This document shows positions 1 to 11,474 of a stretch of DNA of 64,000 nucleotides, in pieces. The position numbers and the translations under genes were made by a program. A model generated the notes under the pieces. It made no database searches. It was not told where the DNA came from and was given only the letters and a program-made list of their open reading frames with translations. The DNA is from Strobilurus pachycystidiatus (lineage: Eukaryota; Basidiomycota; Agaricomycetes; Agaricales; Physalacriaceae), in contig JAHLMK010000005.1 in assembly GCA_019915135.1 (NCBI GenBank), positions 1,054,001-1,118,000 on the forward strand. Direction: 5' to 3'. Positions within the stretch are counted from its first letter, which is position 1. Each line of letters opens with the position of its first letter.

Positions 1-207
1 TTTTTTATTTTGAAAATAATAAAATTATTATATAATTGAGTGAAAATATGATGAATACATTTAATTATAGCAAGATATAGCATATATTTACTATATTTTC
101 ATGTATTTTTATTACAATATTTTTATCATTTTTAAGGTGAAAATATATGAAAGAAATTTTACATCTTTTCACCATATTTCAGGCATAAATATGATATATT
201 TCATGCA
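1..207. mobile_element. Partial CACTA-like MITE, cut by window edge
   Basis: This AT-rich stretch matches the right half of the 10477-10748 MITE. Both share a TTTTCACCATATTT block, a GGC(A/G)TAAATATG block and the terminal TTTCATGCA. The left end lies outside the window, and the final CAGTG of the intact copy is not preserved here. No coding sequence is present. From 208 to about 890 I see only AT-rich sequence with no supportable gene. Confidence 0.55.
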
Positions 208-894
208 TATTCATCTTGAAACGAAGCTTTTGTCTGCACAGCTGAAATAAAAAGCAATTGCTGAAGAATAAAATGTCAACCTTACTAAATATTCTTTATA
301 ATTAGCGCTATTATGAAGCAATTGACAAGACTTGTATGAGTTGGAGTCATATCATAAAGATTGTCAATTCCCTCAACTTTTGCGCGACGGTCTTTTTTTA
401 AAAATATATGGCAAATTTGACTCTTCGTTTCATTTGAGAAATAATTAAAACAATTAGAATTTTATTTAAGTACAGAACTAGTTAAAAAAACTTATACTTA
501 ACGTTAAAAATATAAGAATTTAACTTAGATCAATTTATTTCCCACTCCTCAACTTGCGTCCTTCATTGCACGACACAACGTTATTCTTGGCATTGATTGA
601 CTCAACGAACACAACCTGGAAATAGACTAAGCTGGTATCCAGATAGATTTTACTTGTTGTTCTAACTGCTGCATTCTCAAAAACTCTCTGGTAACTGACG
701 TACGTGCTCACGCTAAACATATTCCCATCCCTACTAAACGTTTTTCTCATGATCCTCGTCTTTGTCACTGAGACTACTAAGTTTAATGAAAAGATTGCGA
801 AGGCAACCTTCGGCCTGTTTCAGTTCAGTATACAGTCAAACAACGTCAAAATATTCAACCCCGCCTTTACAATTAAATTCAAATTCCTGTTGTC

Positions 895-1281
895 TTGTTT
901 ACTGAGGACGATGAAAAAGAAGTGGAGGTTCCAAGAAAATGGGAAGAGCAGATGTACACTCAAGTGTTTCGAGATGACAATTTCTGCCCGGTACGAGATC
1001 CACAAACTCCTGATGGTCCCTCTATTCAAATATGTGCTGGATTTAACAAGGCGCAGGAACTTGCTGAAGTTAGTCAAATATACAAGGACACCCGTCCTCT
1101 TGACGAGCGTATTTCTTCTCAATATCATGCCTATCTCACTGTCTTTGACAAGCACACATTAGACCGGTTTCCTCAATACAGCCCCTGGGATTATGCCATT
1201 AATCTTAAACCCGGTGTCATGACTGGGTTGCGGACCCGTCACAAGATGGCGCACAAACTACAGGTTGGGTACGCCACATAA
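895..1281 (+). pseudogene. Gypsy pol remnant (linker before RT)
   Basis: The reading frame holds a segment of the form HAYLTVFDKHTLDRFPQ followed by PWDYAINLKPG. This is the conserved stretch just before the reverse transcriptase of Ty3/Gypsy elements, where the family reads roughly YLDVFSK..ADRFPE.RPWDHAI.LKP. The frame opens at a TTG rather than an ATG and stops after 128 codons, before any RT motif. It is therefore a scrap and not a gene. No LTR, PBS or integrase is recognisable around it. The solo LTR at 1439 lies just downstream and belongs to another element. Confidence 0.6.
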
Positions 1282-1438
1282 GAAAGGACTCATTCTGAAC
1301 GACATGTTGCGTCATCACGGGAATTGCCGATGAGACTCAATCAGATCGCTAAGCATTCCGCTGCGTCCAAAAACGACTAGGCTGACGTCGCATTCACCGG
1401 CTGTCTTTCCCTACCCTCGTTACTCCATATAATGACGC

Positions 1439-3378
1439 TGATATGCATTGTAAAATCCTAGTGTCAGAACTAAGGAATTTTGCGATTCCTATAAGAGTTT
1501 ATACCCAGGACTTCCAGTCACAACACAACAACCACAGAGACACAAAGAGCAATTACCTTAACGCAAGCAAATCTCCAGGACTAAGGAAAACACCATATGC
1601 GCCTTAGGACACAATATGATCGATCGATCGTATTCCTTAACTCCAAATATCTCTATTCAAACGTTGTACTCTTAAAACTAGAAGTTCATTCAATTGTGTC
1701 GGTTGCACAACGACAAGTGTCTACCAGAAATAGCATTACAGAAAGTACCAAGACAGGAGATACTCTACCAAGAAAGGCTCAAGGAGTTTACTCGCGTTAA
1801 GTCAGAACTCATGCGACCAAAAATAGCTCACAGAGAAGATCTCTCTTCCGGGTCATGACACCTTTGAAATAGTGATCTCCGCTCCTACGCCCTGTACCAA
1901 AAAAAAGAACGGACTTCGATCTGTTGCCGCTGATCACTAAAGATAACCTGGCTAAAGAGTCCGATCACGGATTTTGTACCTTGCATGGACTCTCATATTG
2001 ATGTGGCATAACTGAAGTTTTTTGATATGAATCATCTTTCAAGCGCTAAAGAAATAATAAATCAACGCCTAAGGACACAGAGAGACTCACTAAGAAGTTG
2101 TTAAGATGGACGGAATGTCGGGAGTCAAAAATAGACTCGAGAAAGAAAGTCAGATTGGTGTTGTGGCGCACTTGGCATTGACCAAGTGTTCAATCTTCTC
2201 CGGAGTCAACTGTTTTGAACAGATATAGCCAATCAGGACGCTAGTATAAAATGACTCGACTTCTGAGAAGTCCACACTGCATGAAGAATACGAGTTTTTC
2301 ACTCGAGAAAAATGATATAAAAACCTTTGTCTCTTTCAAGGATTTTTTAGGTGAAAATATTTTGCAGTCTTCACATTTTTGCCGAGAAATATGAAAGAAA
2401 TCCAAAACTTTGGTCAGTAATTCAAAAGATTTTTCAGACCAGAAATTTAATGAAAAAGACGTGGGTTCTTTCACCATATTTTTCACCCTAAAAATTTAAT
2501 ATTTACACTCAGTGCCAACAGGTAGTAGATACGCTTATATTACAAAGTAACAGGAGTAGTATAAAAGGTCAGAAAGAGTCAGTAGATAGGTAGCTTAGTG
2601 CTCCCACAGTATCCGCTAATAATACGCAGTCGCTGTAGTGAATCTAACTCGAGTTTTGACTCAACTTACTCTGAATTTGAGAAAACTAAAAAGACTTTGA
2701 AAGCCTCAATAAGACCTTAAAACCATTTAGGCAATATCAGGTGTCAGCAAACTCCTTGAAAAACTCATTGATTCCTATTCTCCAAGTCACTAAAATATTA
2801 CTAAACGACATCACTTAGCGTTAGACCCTTATATTTGTTAGAAAGCTGAGTTACAAGTGATTTGACTTTGTAATCACGCTCTGTTGTGAAGCATTTGCTT
2901 TTGAAGAGTTTAGTTGAGTTCCAATAAGTGTTGTTATTATCTGAAACACCTTACAGAATCTTTGATCCCAGTTCAAGACACTAAAAGTTTAGTTTAAGAA
3001 CAGGGAAATTGTCTTACTTGGTAGTAGTCCAGTAGCATAAATACTTACAGTAGCGGCCTGTCATAAGATAATCGCCTTGTGTACAGAAAGATCAATTAGA
3101 AAGAGTTACATTGCCTCGCGCTGTTTAAGGTCTCCGTATGTTGTGACTTTAACTTACGACTTTCAGATTATCTTGTTCGACTTTGTGAATCAATCTCTCT
3201 ACACTCTCTAAAACTACTTGAAAGCAAATTCAGGATACATTTTCCCCAAATATCAAAAGTACTAGTTCCTTCGAACTACTGTACAGTCTGGCTCCCACAA
3301 GGAGTATTAGTGTGATAAGGATAGATAGATGTAGATTTCATAGTCTCTTTTAGAAGTCTATTCCAAATGTGCATATCA
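1439..3378 (+). repeat. Diverged solo LTR of the 35.7-kb Gypsy family
   Basis: This segment aligns from end to end with the LTRs at 35736-37403 and 50470-52122. Shared blocks include GGAATTTTGCGATTCC near the start, AGTAGTATAAAAGG (the TATA region), CGAGTTTYGACTCA, GCCTCGCGCTGTTTAAGGT and the terminal TGCAYATCA. It starts TGATA and ends ATCA. It is flanked by ACGC on both sides, a 4-bp target duplication like the ACGG of the full-length copy. It is about 1.7 kb once the inserted MITE (2275-2514) is subtracted. No internal region follows, so it is a solo LTR left by LTR-LTR recombination. It is clearly older than the nearly identical LTR pair at 35.7/50.5 kb. Confidence 0.8.
2275..2514. mobile_element. 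CACTA-like MITE inserted in the solo LTR
   Basis: The element starts CACTGCATGAAGAATA and ends ATATTTACACTCAGTG, so the CACTG termini are inverted. The 3-bp sequence CCA is present on both sides (2272-2274 and 2515-2517). It interrupts the LTR between blocks that are contiguous in the intact LTRs. Short TSDs of 2-3 bp and CACT termini are features of the CACTA/EnSpm group. It resembles the MITE at 10477-10748 and has no coding capacity. Confidence 0.65.
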
Positions 3379-3582
3379 ACGCGCCATTTGATCGAGGGAT
3401 GACTCAACAACCGCTATCTTCTAATCAGTTTCACAAGGCGCAGGCAACGGCCCGCCCTATCCCGCCTTATCTCGCCCATTATCCAATCAGCAGCGCCCGA
3501 TCTGGCGCGCATTTCCTGCCTTATCAAAAGTACCGTGCACCTAGCCGCATACCGCTTCCAACGCGTTAGGAGCGCTCCTGAC
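3379..3582. other. Unassigned sequence, possibly LTR-like
   Basis: GC-rich sequence lies between the solo LTR and the hAT-like MITE. It continues on the far side of that MITE (4131-4330), which includes a TATAAATA box near 4171. The style (degenerate GCGGGC/GCGCC runs, then a TATA box) resembles the 5512-5830 LTR candidate. I could not align the two well enough to call it. No gene is seen. Confidence 0.25.
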
Positions 3583-4122
3583 TAGAGTCCCCAACGAGTG
3601 CCGCGAAAACGGGTATACCTGTGGACCATACTCATATTTGCCTGGATCCTTACTCAGTTATCACTCAATACCCGTGGATTGCATACCCGGGTAACGGGTA
3701 AGTAACGGGCCAGCCCTCAAGCTCAGGGGTATACTCGCTGTACTCACACCTTTGAGGGTTGAAACAAAATGACCCCCGTGAGAATTGAACCCACAGAGAT
3801 CAGGCCATCCTCACTGGGCACATGAGATACCGTTTGGCCCAATGACGATGAACACCTTACCTGTGCTAGCAATACAACCTATGGCAAGTCAACAGGACCC
3901 CAAAAATACAAGATATAAGTATATAAATTGCTACATATCTGCTTTGATACCCGAGTATTTCAATACTCAGATGTTAATACATGATACTTGTTAGATACCC
4001 ACACCCGTACTTGCCCATGCTATACTTGGGTAATGAGTGTGGATTGGGCCAGGCCTTCAGGAAGTCATTACCCGGCGGGGTGGGTATCCCAATACCCGGG
4101 TATATACTTGTTGGGGACTCTA
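3583..4122. mobile_element. hAT-like non-autonomous element (540 bp)
   Basis: The left end reads TAGAGTCCCCAACGAGT and the right end is its inverted copy with one mismatch. The 8-bp sequence CTCCTGAC is found immediately outside both ends (3575-3582 and 4123-4130). An 8-bp duplication with TAGAG-type termini fits the hAT superfamily. The interior is rich in ACCCGGGTA palindromes and has no transposase. It shares terminal style with the element at 32357-33519. Confidence 0.8.
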
Positions 4123-4579
4123 CTCCTGACAGAATCTTCAAGAAGAGAATTACCCGTTGTGAGGTTGACGTATAAATACAGACGCTCTTTGTAATAGATA
4201 GGCAGACTTCGTCCTTATCAAGTTTCTGTCCGCATTCTTTTGCCGGATACTCTGACTCCTTCTGAGCAAGGGCTTCCCCCCACGTCTCCCCTCGGCGACT
4301 CCAACATTGCCCCCCACTCCTTGAAGAGAGGATACAAGTGCGCCACACCTTGGACCGGGTCCAACATGCAGAGCGACACCTGGAGACGGGGTCTCCAAGG
4401 TGTCCACTCTCACGACGACACAGAGGAGCAACTGCCAAAGGCCCCCCCCGACTCATCCCAAGCGGCCGGTTGAGCACGCTTCGGAGATATGCGCGTTGTG
4501 CCCGCAGGAAAGCCACGGTTGGAGCGTAGAAACACACCACCGTGAGCAAGTCCGTGTTACAGCGGAATCAGGTCGTAAC

Positions 4580-5508
4580 ACCCCGTTTCGAACTAAAACC
4601 ATGCAAAACCTATCTATTGTCCCCAACCGAACAAGCTGAACTTGACGCGTTTTTTGACAAAAATCTGGTGAAAGGATACATACACCCCTCCAAGTTTTCC
4701 ATGGCGAGTCCCTTCTTTGTTAAAAAGAAAGACGGAAAACTACGCTCCGTCCAGAATTATTGCAAATTCAACAAAAGCACCATCAAGAGCAAGTACCCAC
4801 TCCCGCTCATTGAAGAATTGATTGATAAACTCAAAGGTGCTCGTTACTTTTCAAAGGTAGACCTTTGTCAAGGCTACAATAACTGTTAAATCAAGGAAGG
4901 GAACGAGTGGAAAGACACATTCAAGACAAACCGCGGCCTGTTTAAACCCTTGGTGATGTTCTTTGGTCTTATGAATTCTCCTGTCACGTTTCAAGCAATG
5001 ATGAATATCATTCTCAAGGATCTGATCAACTCCGATAAAGTTATTGTATACATGGACGTCATCTTAATCTTCACCAAGACCTTAGAAGAACACCACAAGG
5101 TCATCTTGCAAGTTCTTCAATGTCTAAAAGAGCACAATCTCTATGTTAAACCCAAAAAGTGCACCTTTGAAGCTGAGTTTATTGAATTCCTCGGACTTAT
5201 CATCTCTCACAACAAACTTTGCATGGATCCAATCAAGGTAGACGGTGTCACCAAATAGCTGTTACCTCGGAATGTCAAGGACGTTCAATCATTCCTTGGC
5301 TTTGGGAACTTCTACCGCCGTTTCATTGAAAGTTTCTCTCGGATTGCGCGTCCCCTGTTCAATCTCACTAAGAAAGACAAACCATGGATCTGGAAACCGG
5401 AGTGTCAAGAGACCTTTTGTCATAACTTGGTTGCGCCACAGACGCCTCGTCAACCGAAGGCGGTGTCCACGCGAACAGGAGCGACGTTATTGCGCCCATT
5501 GTTGAAAT
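4580..5508 (+). pseudogene. Decayed Gypsy reverse transcriptase
   Basis: Conceptual translation across frames gives successive Gypsy RT blocks: SPFFVKKKDGKLRSVQNY, KYPLPLIEELIDKL, FSKVDLCQGYNN, then TNRGLFKPLVMFFGLMNSP, VIVYMDVILIF, CTFEAEFIEFLGLIIS and [17 protein letters not shown]. There is an in-frame TAA at about 4887 and a TAG at 5256-5258, followed by a frame change. The catalytic YMDD box is altered to YMDV. The element is dead. gag, protease and integrase are not recognisable; upstream sequence from 4131 to 4541 has short ORFs that I cannot assign. Confidence 0.85.
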
Positions 5509-5511
5509 CTA

Positions 5512-5860
5512 TCTGACGGCCGTCCGTTGGTAGCACATGGTGGCGGAGCTCGGCCGACGGGAAAGCAGGATCGGGCGGGATAGGGCGCACTCTCAACCAA
5601 TCACGGGCGGGATGGCGCAATGACTCGTGCGATGACTCGGAAATGAGTCAGAGGGGTGCACCCGCACCCATCGGACGTCAAGCGTCGGGAAATGTATAAA
5701 ATAGTCAGTAGTTAGTGGAGTAGTTCTTCAGAGAACCATTGTCTTTCCCCCGGGATTCAATACACTACCTCTTACACCACTCTCCAGTCGTTGCCTCGTG
5801 CGCACTTGCTATAGACAAATAGACCCGACGCTGATAATACGGTTCTTTCCCCTTCCGACG
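5512..5860 (+). repeat. Candidate 5' LTR/leader of Gypsy-B
   Basis: This non-coding, GC-rich stretch lies directly upstream of the gag ORF at 5872. It contains a TATA-like TGTATAAAATAG (about 5694-5705), followed by a pyrimidine-rich leader, as expected for an LTR promoter. I did not find a matching 3' LTR in the window, so the assignment rests on position and promoter-like sequence only. Confidence 0.4.
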
Positions 5861-5871
5861 ACCCAACAACT

Positions 5872-6972
5872 ATGAGCATCAAAGACGCCCCCATGACACC
5901 GGCCATCGAGCCCACCAACGAGCAGAGAGAGCTGCACAGTATGTTCAGTGGCATAGGAACGGCCCTCGACAATCTGAACCAGCGCATTACTACCATCGCA
6001 CGGGACGAAATCCACAGGAGTCACGAGGTGGCGAACCTCCACGCTCAGCTGCTTCAGCGCATCGTCGAGTTCAGCAGCGTCCAACTGGCCGCGTCCCAAG
6101 CACAGGCGCAAGCCGCGCAACATCGCGCATCCAAGGCGCGCTTTGGGACTCTGGCCAAGTTCAGTGGGAAGGCAGACGGCATTGAGCCGTTCTTCTCCCA
6201 ACTCCACATCTTCTTCGTCTCCAAACCTCGAGCCTACAAAACTGCGCGCAACAGAGTGTTTGCCGCGCTATCATACATGACCGAGGGGCCCGCCGTCATC
6301 AAGTGTGCCAGCACGCAGACTGCCCTCTACAAAAAAGGGGAGGAGCCATACCCCACTTATACGGACTCCAAGGAAGCCTTGAAAAAGGCCTTTGGAGGAA
6401 CCAACTCGAAAACGATCACTCAGGAAGAGATCAAGAAATTGAAACAGAATAAGGGACAAGACGCCCAGTCCTTCTTCATCGACTTCAAAGAGTACAAAGC
6501 TGACACCAATTTCAACAACAACGCCCTCATGTCCCTCCTACGCCATCAGCTGGATTCCTCCCTGGTTGAACAAATCACTGAGATGGAGGACATCCCCGAG
6601 ACGTAGGACGAGTACAAGAAGTTCGCCACTCGGTTCGACGCTAATCGAGGCACAGCCCCCACCCAGGGATACAAGAACCCTGCCCCATTCATTCCCAAAA
6701 ACTTCCCGTGTCCTAGCACTACGACAGTAATCAACAACCCCCCGACTTCCGGAATCACCTACGGAGGGAAAGGCGAACCCATAAGCATTGATAGAACGCG
6801 AGGCGCGGCCTCGTTAAAATGCTACAACTGCGGAAAATCCGGACATTTTGCGAGGAATTGCACGGAGAGACGCGAGTCCGTCAAAGGTCTCGTAGAAGGG
6901 CTTAGCAACGAGGAACGAGAGGATCTCGCTCAGATGCTGCAGGAGCAGGGTTTTGGCGCGGAACTGGAGTGA
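5872..6972 (+). pseudogene. gag: Gypsy-B gag
   Basis: The gag-like protein begins MSIKDAPMTPAIEP. It has a capsid-like helical region (FGTLAKFSGKADGIEPFFSQ, then an F-SYMTEG block) and a C-terminal zinc knuckle CYNCGKSGHFARNC (CX2CX4HX4C). The frame is broken by one in-frame TAG at 6604-6606. The same frame continues through the zinc knuckle to the TGA ending at 6972. Gag packages the element RNA and the knuckle binds nucleic acid. With the nonsense codon it would give only a truncated 244-residue product. The next ORF overlaps its end (6969), as is usual for gag-pol junctions. Confidence 0.85.
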
Positions 6973-8776
6973 AGAGCGAGTCTTCCAGTCCCCCTTCCTC
7001 GGGTCCATGGACCACTCGATTCAGTAGTCTATGTGTTGAACCCAGTGACAATAGTGACAAACAATCTGATTCCATGGACTTTGACGAACCAAAACCCTTG
7101 CGTGAAAGAAAGAACAAAATAACCAAAAAAGGAAGTTCGCGGATCAAACCCATCAAACACGTTCCCGAGACCCTCCCTTTCATCTGGCACGAAATGCAGG
7201 TCAACCCCCAACAAGCCCTCAAAGTGCTCCGGAAATACGCTCGGACCGATAGGGAGTCCGAGGTCACCCAGGAGGCGGTCCAGGATATCTTAGGCCTGGA
7301 CTCCCGCCACGCCCAAGCAGCTATCCAGGAATTTCGACAACCTCGTTGTTGGATTTGATCTACACGCCCGGGGCGCTGTATGAAAATTCCCATCACAATC
7401 AAGTTCCTGAACAGTGGCAAAGCTCTCACCGTAGTCGCCCTCATCGACTCCGGAGCTATTGGAGCTTATGTCAATCGAGACTTTGCCAAAAATGAAGGAA
7501 TACACCCAACAACTGCCACGCCCCATCGCCGTGTCCAACGTTGACGGAACCCCCAACAATAACGGGCCGATAGAACAGATCGTGGATCTGCGGGTGGTAA
7601 CCGACAACAAACACGAAGATGTTTTCACGTTTGCGGTGACTAACACCAAAGACGTCGACATCATCCTAGGATATGAGTGGCTGAAAAAACATAATTCCGA
7701 GGTCGACTGGGTCAAGGGAACCCTGGCGTTCACGAGGAGTCCGCCAGAGTGTCAACGAGGCTAGGCTCGCCGCGTATGGCGAGAAGAAGATGAAGAAGAT
7801 CTCGAGGAGGGGGATCGGATTCTCGTCGTGAAAATGTGGGACATCCCGCAGAATCTGTACGAGCAAAGAGGGCTCGACGCAGAACGAATCCGTGCTTTCA
7901 CCACTAAATCAACTCAGTTAGCGGGGGATCAAGCAAAAGCTAAGGGCGAGGCGCCCTTAGAAGAACTTGTTTCCCCGCAATATCTAGAGGAATTCCGACG
8001 GGTGTTTGAGAAAACTGAGTTTGATTGGTTACCGGAACGCAAGAAGTGGGACCACGCTATCGAACTCAAACCCGACGCAAGAAAGTTTAAGGGGATGATA
8101 TACCCCCTCGCCCCCTCCGAACAAGTAGAACTCAACAAGTTCATCGAAGAGCATCTCCAATCAGGGAGAATTTGCGTCTCCAAATCCCCTTACGCCTCTC
8201 CATTTTTCTTTGTCAAGAAGAAAGACGGGCGCCTCCGTCCTATCCAGGACTATCGTCAGCTCAACACCATGACGGTGAAGAACTCGTACTCCCTTCCCCT
8301 CCTCTCTGATGTCCTTCACAAACTGCGTAACGTGAAGCTGTTTTTCAAACTAGACGTTCGGTGGGGATACAACAATATCCGCATTGTTCAAACCTTTGGT
8401 CATGTTCTTTGGACTAACGAATAGTCCGGCAACATTCTAAACCATGATGAACGACCTGTTCCACGATCTGATCTTGCGCGGTAAGGTGATCGTATACATG
8501 GACGATATCCTAGTATTCACCGAGGACGTTGGTGAACATTGGCAGGTTATAAGGGAGGCCCTACACATCCTTCAAGACAACAACCTCAGCGTACAAGGGT
8601 CCAAATGTGATTTTGAGAAATCGGAAGTGGAGTACCTGGGACTGATTGTGGGGAACGGACAGTTCCGTATGGATCCTGTCAAAGTCAAGGGTGTTAGGGC
8701 GTGGCCCACACCCAGAACCGTCAAAGAGGTCCAATCCTTCCTCAAATTTGCCAACTTCTACCGGCGGTTCATCCAG
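6969..8776 (+). pseudogene. pol: Gypsy-B protease and reverse transcriptase, 5' part
   Basis: Blocks appear in order: an aspartic protease (ALIDSGAIGAYVN, then after a frame change DIILGYEWLKKHNSEVDW), a linker ending WDHAIELKPDA, and RT (SPFFFVKKKDGRLRPIQDYR, KLDVRWGYNNIRI, VMFFGLTNSP, VIVYMDDILVF, EYLGLIVG). Frameshifts lie in the protease and near 7765. About 50 nt are missing between YNNIRI and the FFGLTNSP block, and a TAA follows it. The catalytic YMDD is intact, but the gene as a whole is dead. Sequence homologous to Gypsy stops at TTCATCCAG (8768-8776) and resumes at 30085, so the large insertion 8777-30084 interrupts it. Confidence 0.85.
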
Positions 8777-8789
8777 TCTTAGCTGTCAG

Positions 8790-8870
8790 ATTAATGTATG
8801 AAATAAGCCCAATGGGCTGAGTTTTTCCATACATCATACAGCCCAAATTGACTGAAGCTCAAATTGGCGA
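8790..8870 (+). repeat. Left terminal inverted repeat of the 21-kb insertion
   Basis: The segment contains TTAATGTATG, AGCCCAATGGGCTGAGTTTT and CATACATCATACAGCCCAAA. These occur in the same order, with scattered differences, in the reverse complement of 29990-30072. Further inside both ends are GTGGGYGGG and TGCTCACTG stretches that are also inverted, so the repeat may extend to about 300 bp at lower identity. Confidence 0.7.
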
Positions 8871-9148
8871 GGTAGGCTATATGTGACGGGATGTGACCAC
8901 TGCTCTGAGTGGGTGGGAGTGGACTGCTCACTGATTACTGCCCTTTGCTCACTGCCAAATCCCGCCTCCTGGCTGTTGGGGACGGAATTTATTATCTTTT
9001 CTTATATAATCATTTCATTATTTGGGTGAGTCGGGTTCTCCAACTTGGTAAACTATTTGCGGATGGTATCAGAACTTTCCCACCATCGCAAATGGGCAAG
9101 TCACTCATTTGAGCGGGTGGGGAGCATGATTCATGGGCAGGATGGATA

Positions 9149-9392
9149 CTGTAGACTTTCGACCGGATTTTCGCATAACGCATCACGGACCCTTGTGAAA
9201 TGAAGATCTGAGCCTAAAATCACGCATCACGGAGCTTCTGAATTGAGTACGCAGGCTTAAAAAGGTAATTTTTTGGGCCCGCCTGGCGGCGGGCTTACTA
9301 AATAAGGTAATAACCGAGGTAATGAAGATCTACTCCACAGGTTTTGGGTGTCACGGTCCAAACACCATGAAGATCCGGTCAAAAGTCTACAG
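9149..9392. mobile_element. Tc1/mariner-like MITE
   Basis: The inverted termini CTGTAGACTTTCGACCGGAT (left) and the inverted CTGTAGACTTTTGACCGGAT (right) are flanked by TA on both sides. A TA duplication fits Tc1/mariner. The element is 244 bp and non-coding. From 9393 to 10476 I see no supportable gene; a pol III B-box-like GGTTCGAGTCC lies on the minus strand near 9805. Confidence 0.65.
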
Positions 9393-10476
9393 TATCTGGA
9401 AGCTCAAAATGTGGTGCACTGTCAGACGGGCATTCCTAGATATATATATGGGAATTTGTGGGACGCTCAGCGGGGCAATTGAAGTGTGGCGGGGGCTGGA
9501 TGGGCCCTGCTGCACTTGGATAAATGAATATAATCTTTACGCTCTCAATTTAGTCATGAATGCAGAATATAACATAATTTAGTATTTACAACATGTCTAC
9601 ATGCTTTGTTTCATGAAGGTATGGCAGGAACAGCTGGATGCACGCCCAGCAGTTTGGATGTCGGTGAGGCGCGCAACACCCAGATCAAAAATCCGGGTGA
9701 CGTCATGTTGTTATTATAAGCAATGGGACCCGCTTGCACGCCGGCGCACTGTATATGATTGGCAAAATCATACGATGTAAACGTGAAGACCCCCTCGGAG
9801 GACTCGAACCTCCCGAGGTTCCTGTTGCAGGAGGTGTGATATGTATATATAGATTCATCGTGTATCCTGCAAGGTGGCATATGAGTATTGTTAATAAATG
9901 TCATTGATGGACGACAATTTGATCATACATGTTGCTACGTGCAGGCGAGCACAACGGCTGCTTTGTCGGTTACGGGAGTATTTAATGTGTTGTAGGGGTC
10001 GGGTGGGGGGATGTCCTCGCGTATTTGTGATCGTTAGCGTTGGTGTTATCGTCCAGGCATGCAGTCACCATCATTATGTCGAGGGGAAGGTGCTAGAGAA
10101 AGAATCAAAACTTACCAGCCCGTAAGGTCCATGCCGTCGTCTCTGCGCCTGGGCAGTCGCATCCGTGGCGCTCAGAATCATTCCTAGAACCTCCGCAGTC
10201 GTCGACGGCGCCGTCCACAAGCACGTATGCCTTGTCCTGGGGGCTTTGGCGAGTGGCTGCATTGCCAAACGGACGGCTTACGCGCTGAGACGTCATGAAT
10301 GCCATCCACACTATTTGTGAGGCGTGGAGACGGCGCTGGCGTCCAAATTGGTCGGGAGACGATAGGATAGGGTGGTGGGAGGGCCCAAGAGGAGTGTGAG
10401 GGCTGGATGGGTCGTTCTCGCCGTCCTGCTGTGGTGGTAGGAGGCAAGTAGGATGATCGGACTGTTGAGTTCAATC

Positions 10477-10748
10477 CACTGCATGAAACATAGCATATTT
10501 ACGCTGTAAATATGATGAAAAAATGTAAAATTTATTTACCATTTTTTCACTTTGAAAATGATGAAAATATCATGAAAATATGTGGAAATATACTAAATAT
10601 ATGTTATACCTTACTATTTTGAATGTATTCACTATATTTCCACTCATTTTCATTATAATTTCATCCTTTTTGAAGTGAGAAAATGCTAAATGAATTTTAC
10701 ATTTTTTCACCATATTTTTGGCGTAAATATGTTATGTTTCATGCAGTG
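10477..10748. mobile_element. CACTA-like MITE with long inverted repeats
   Basis: The element begins CACTGCATGAAACATA and ends with the exact inverted copy. The arms stay similar for about 115 bp on each side (shared TATTTACGC, AAAAAATGTAAAATT and TCACTT blocks), leaving a short centre. ATC flanks both ends as a 3-bp duplication. It is AT-rich, unlike its surroundings. Related copies lie at 1-207 and 2275-2514. It has no ORF of its own. Confidence 0.8.
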
Positions 10749-11474
10749 ATCGCCGAGCTTGTCAATGTTGACGCGCCTTGCATGTGTTCGACTCACTCAG
10801 ACAGCCCTAGTCACATACAGAATACTCTGTTATCATATATACTATTATTCCTGAGGGAATCAAAGTCATTCACCAATCGTAGCTGACTCTCGTTGCATGT
10901 TGGAACATTTTGGTTACTCACCGTGCTTGGCGTTGAGCTCGACGGCGGTGCCGAGAAAAGTTTAGAAATAGAGACACATGAGGCACCTTAGATTTATGTA
11001 TTCTACTCATATACCAGCTCTCATGTTAATCCGAGCCTTGTAGCAGACACATAATTCTGTCTTGCCATTCTACATTCACTTAAGATATACATATGAGAAC
11101 ATGTAAATAATGTATAATTAATCATGTACATTTTTCAGAGAATGTGCAGCAGACGGACCATTTACTAACACAATCTACGCACAGCATATGTTATCTTTTG
11201 CACCTGCCTTGTTCGTGCTCTACGACGTCTTGAACGACGGCCGGAGATTTGGTCCGAACGATCCGAGCAGCAATCAAATACTGTCCGGAATCGTTCTCTC
11301 TCATTCTTACCACCACTATGTCATGGTGACCTCGCTGCCTCCCCACCAATCACCGGCAAACTCGACGCGCTGCCTCTGAGCGCAGGCTTTCGCTGTTCCC
11401 AACTCGTAGAGCCCCAGATTTGACCCAAACCAGGATGATCGTGTAAGTCCCAGACGACGGGCAGCAGCTCGCGG

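Noticed and set aside
3765..3815. Minus-strand GGGTTCAATTCTCACGGGGG (tRNA T-arm look-alike), with a similar one near 57530
   Set aside because: Both lie inside or at the edge of non-autonomous repeat elements and lack the rest of a tRNA. Probably shared repeat sequence.
9780..9900. B-box-like GGTTCGAGTCC on the minus strand near 9805
   Set aside because: The T-arm stem GGAGG/CCTCC pairs, but no acceptor or anticodon arm can be built, so I do not call a tRNA.
10120..10500. Minus-strand ORFs near 10.1-10.5 kb (up to 96 codons)
   Set aside because: No splice-consistent extension, no motif, and one runs into the CACTA-like MITE.
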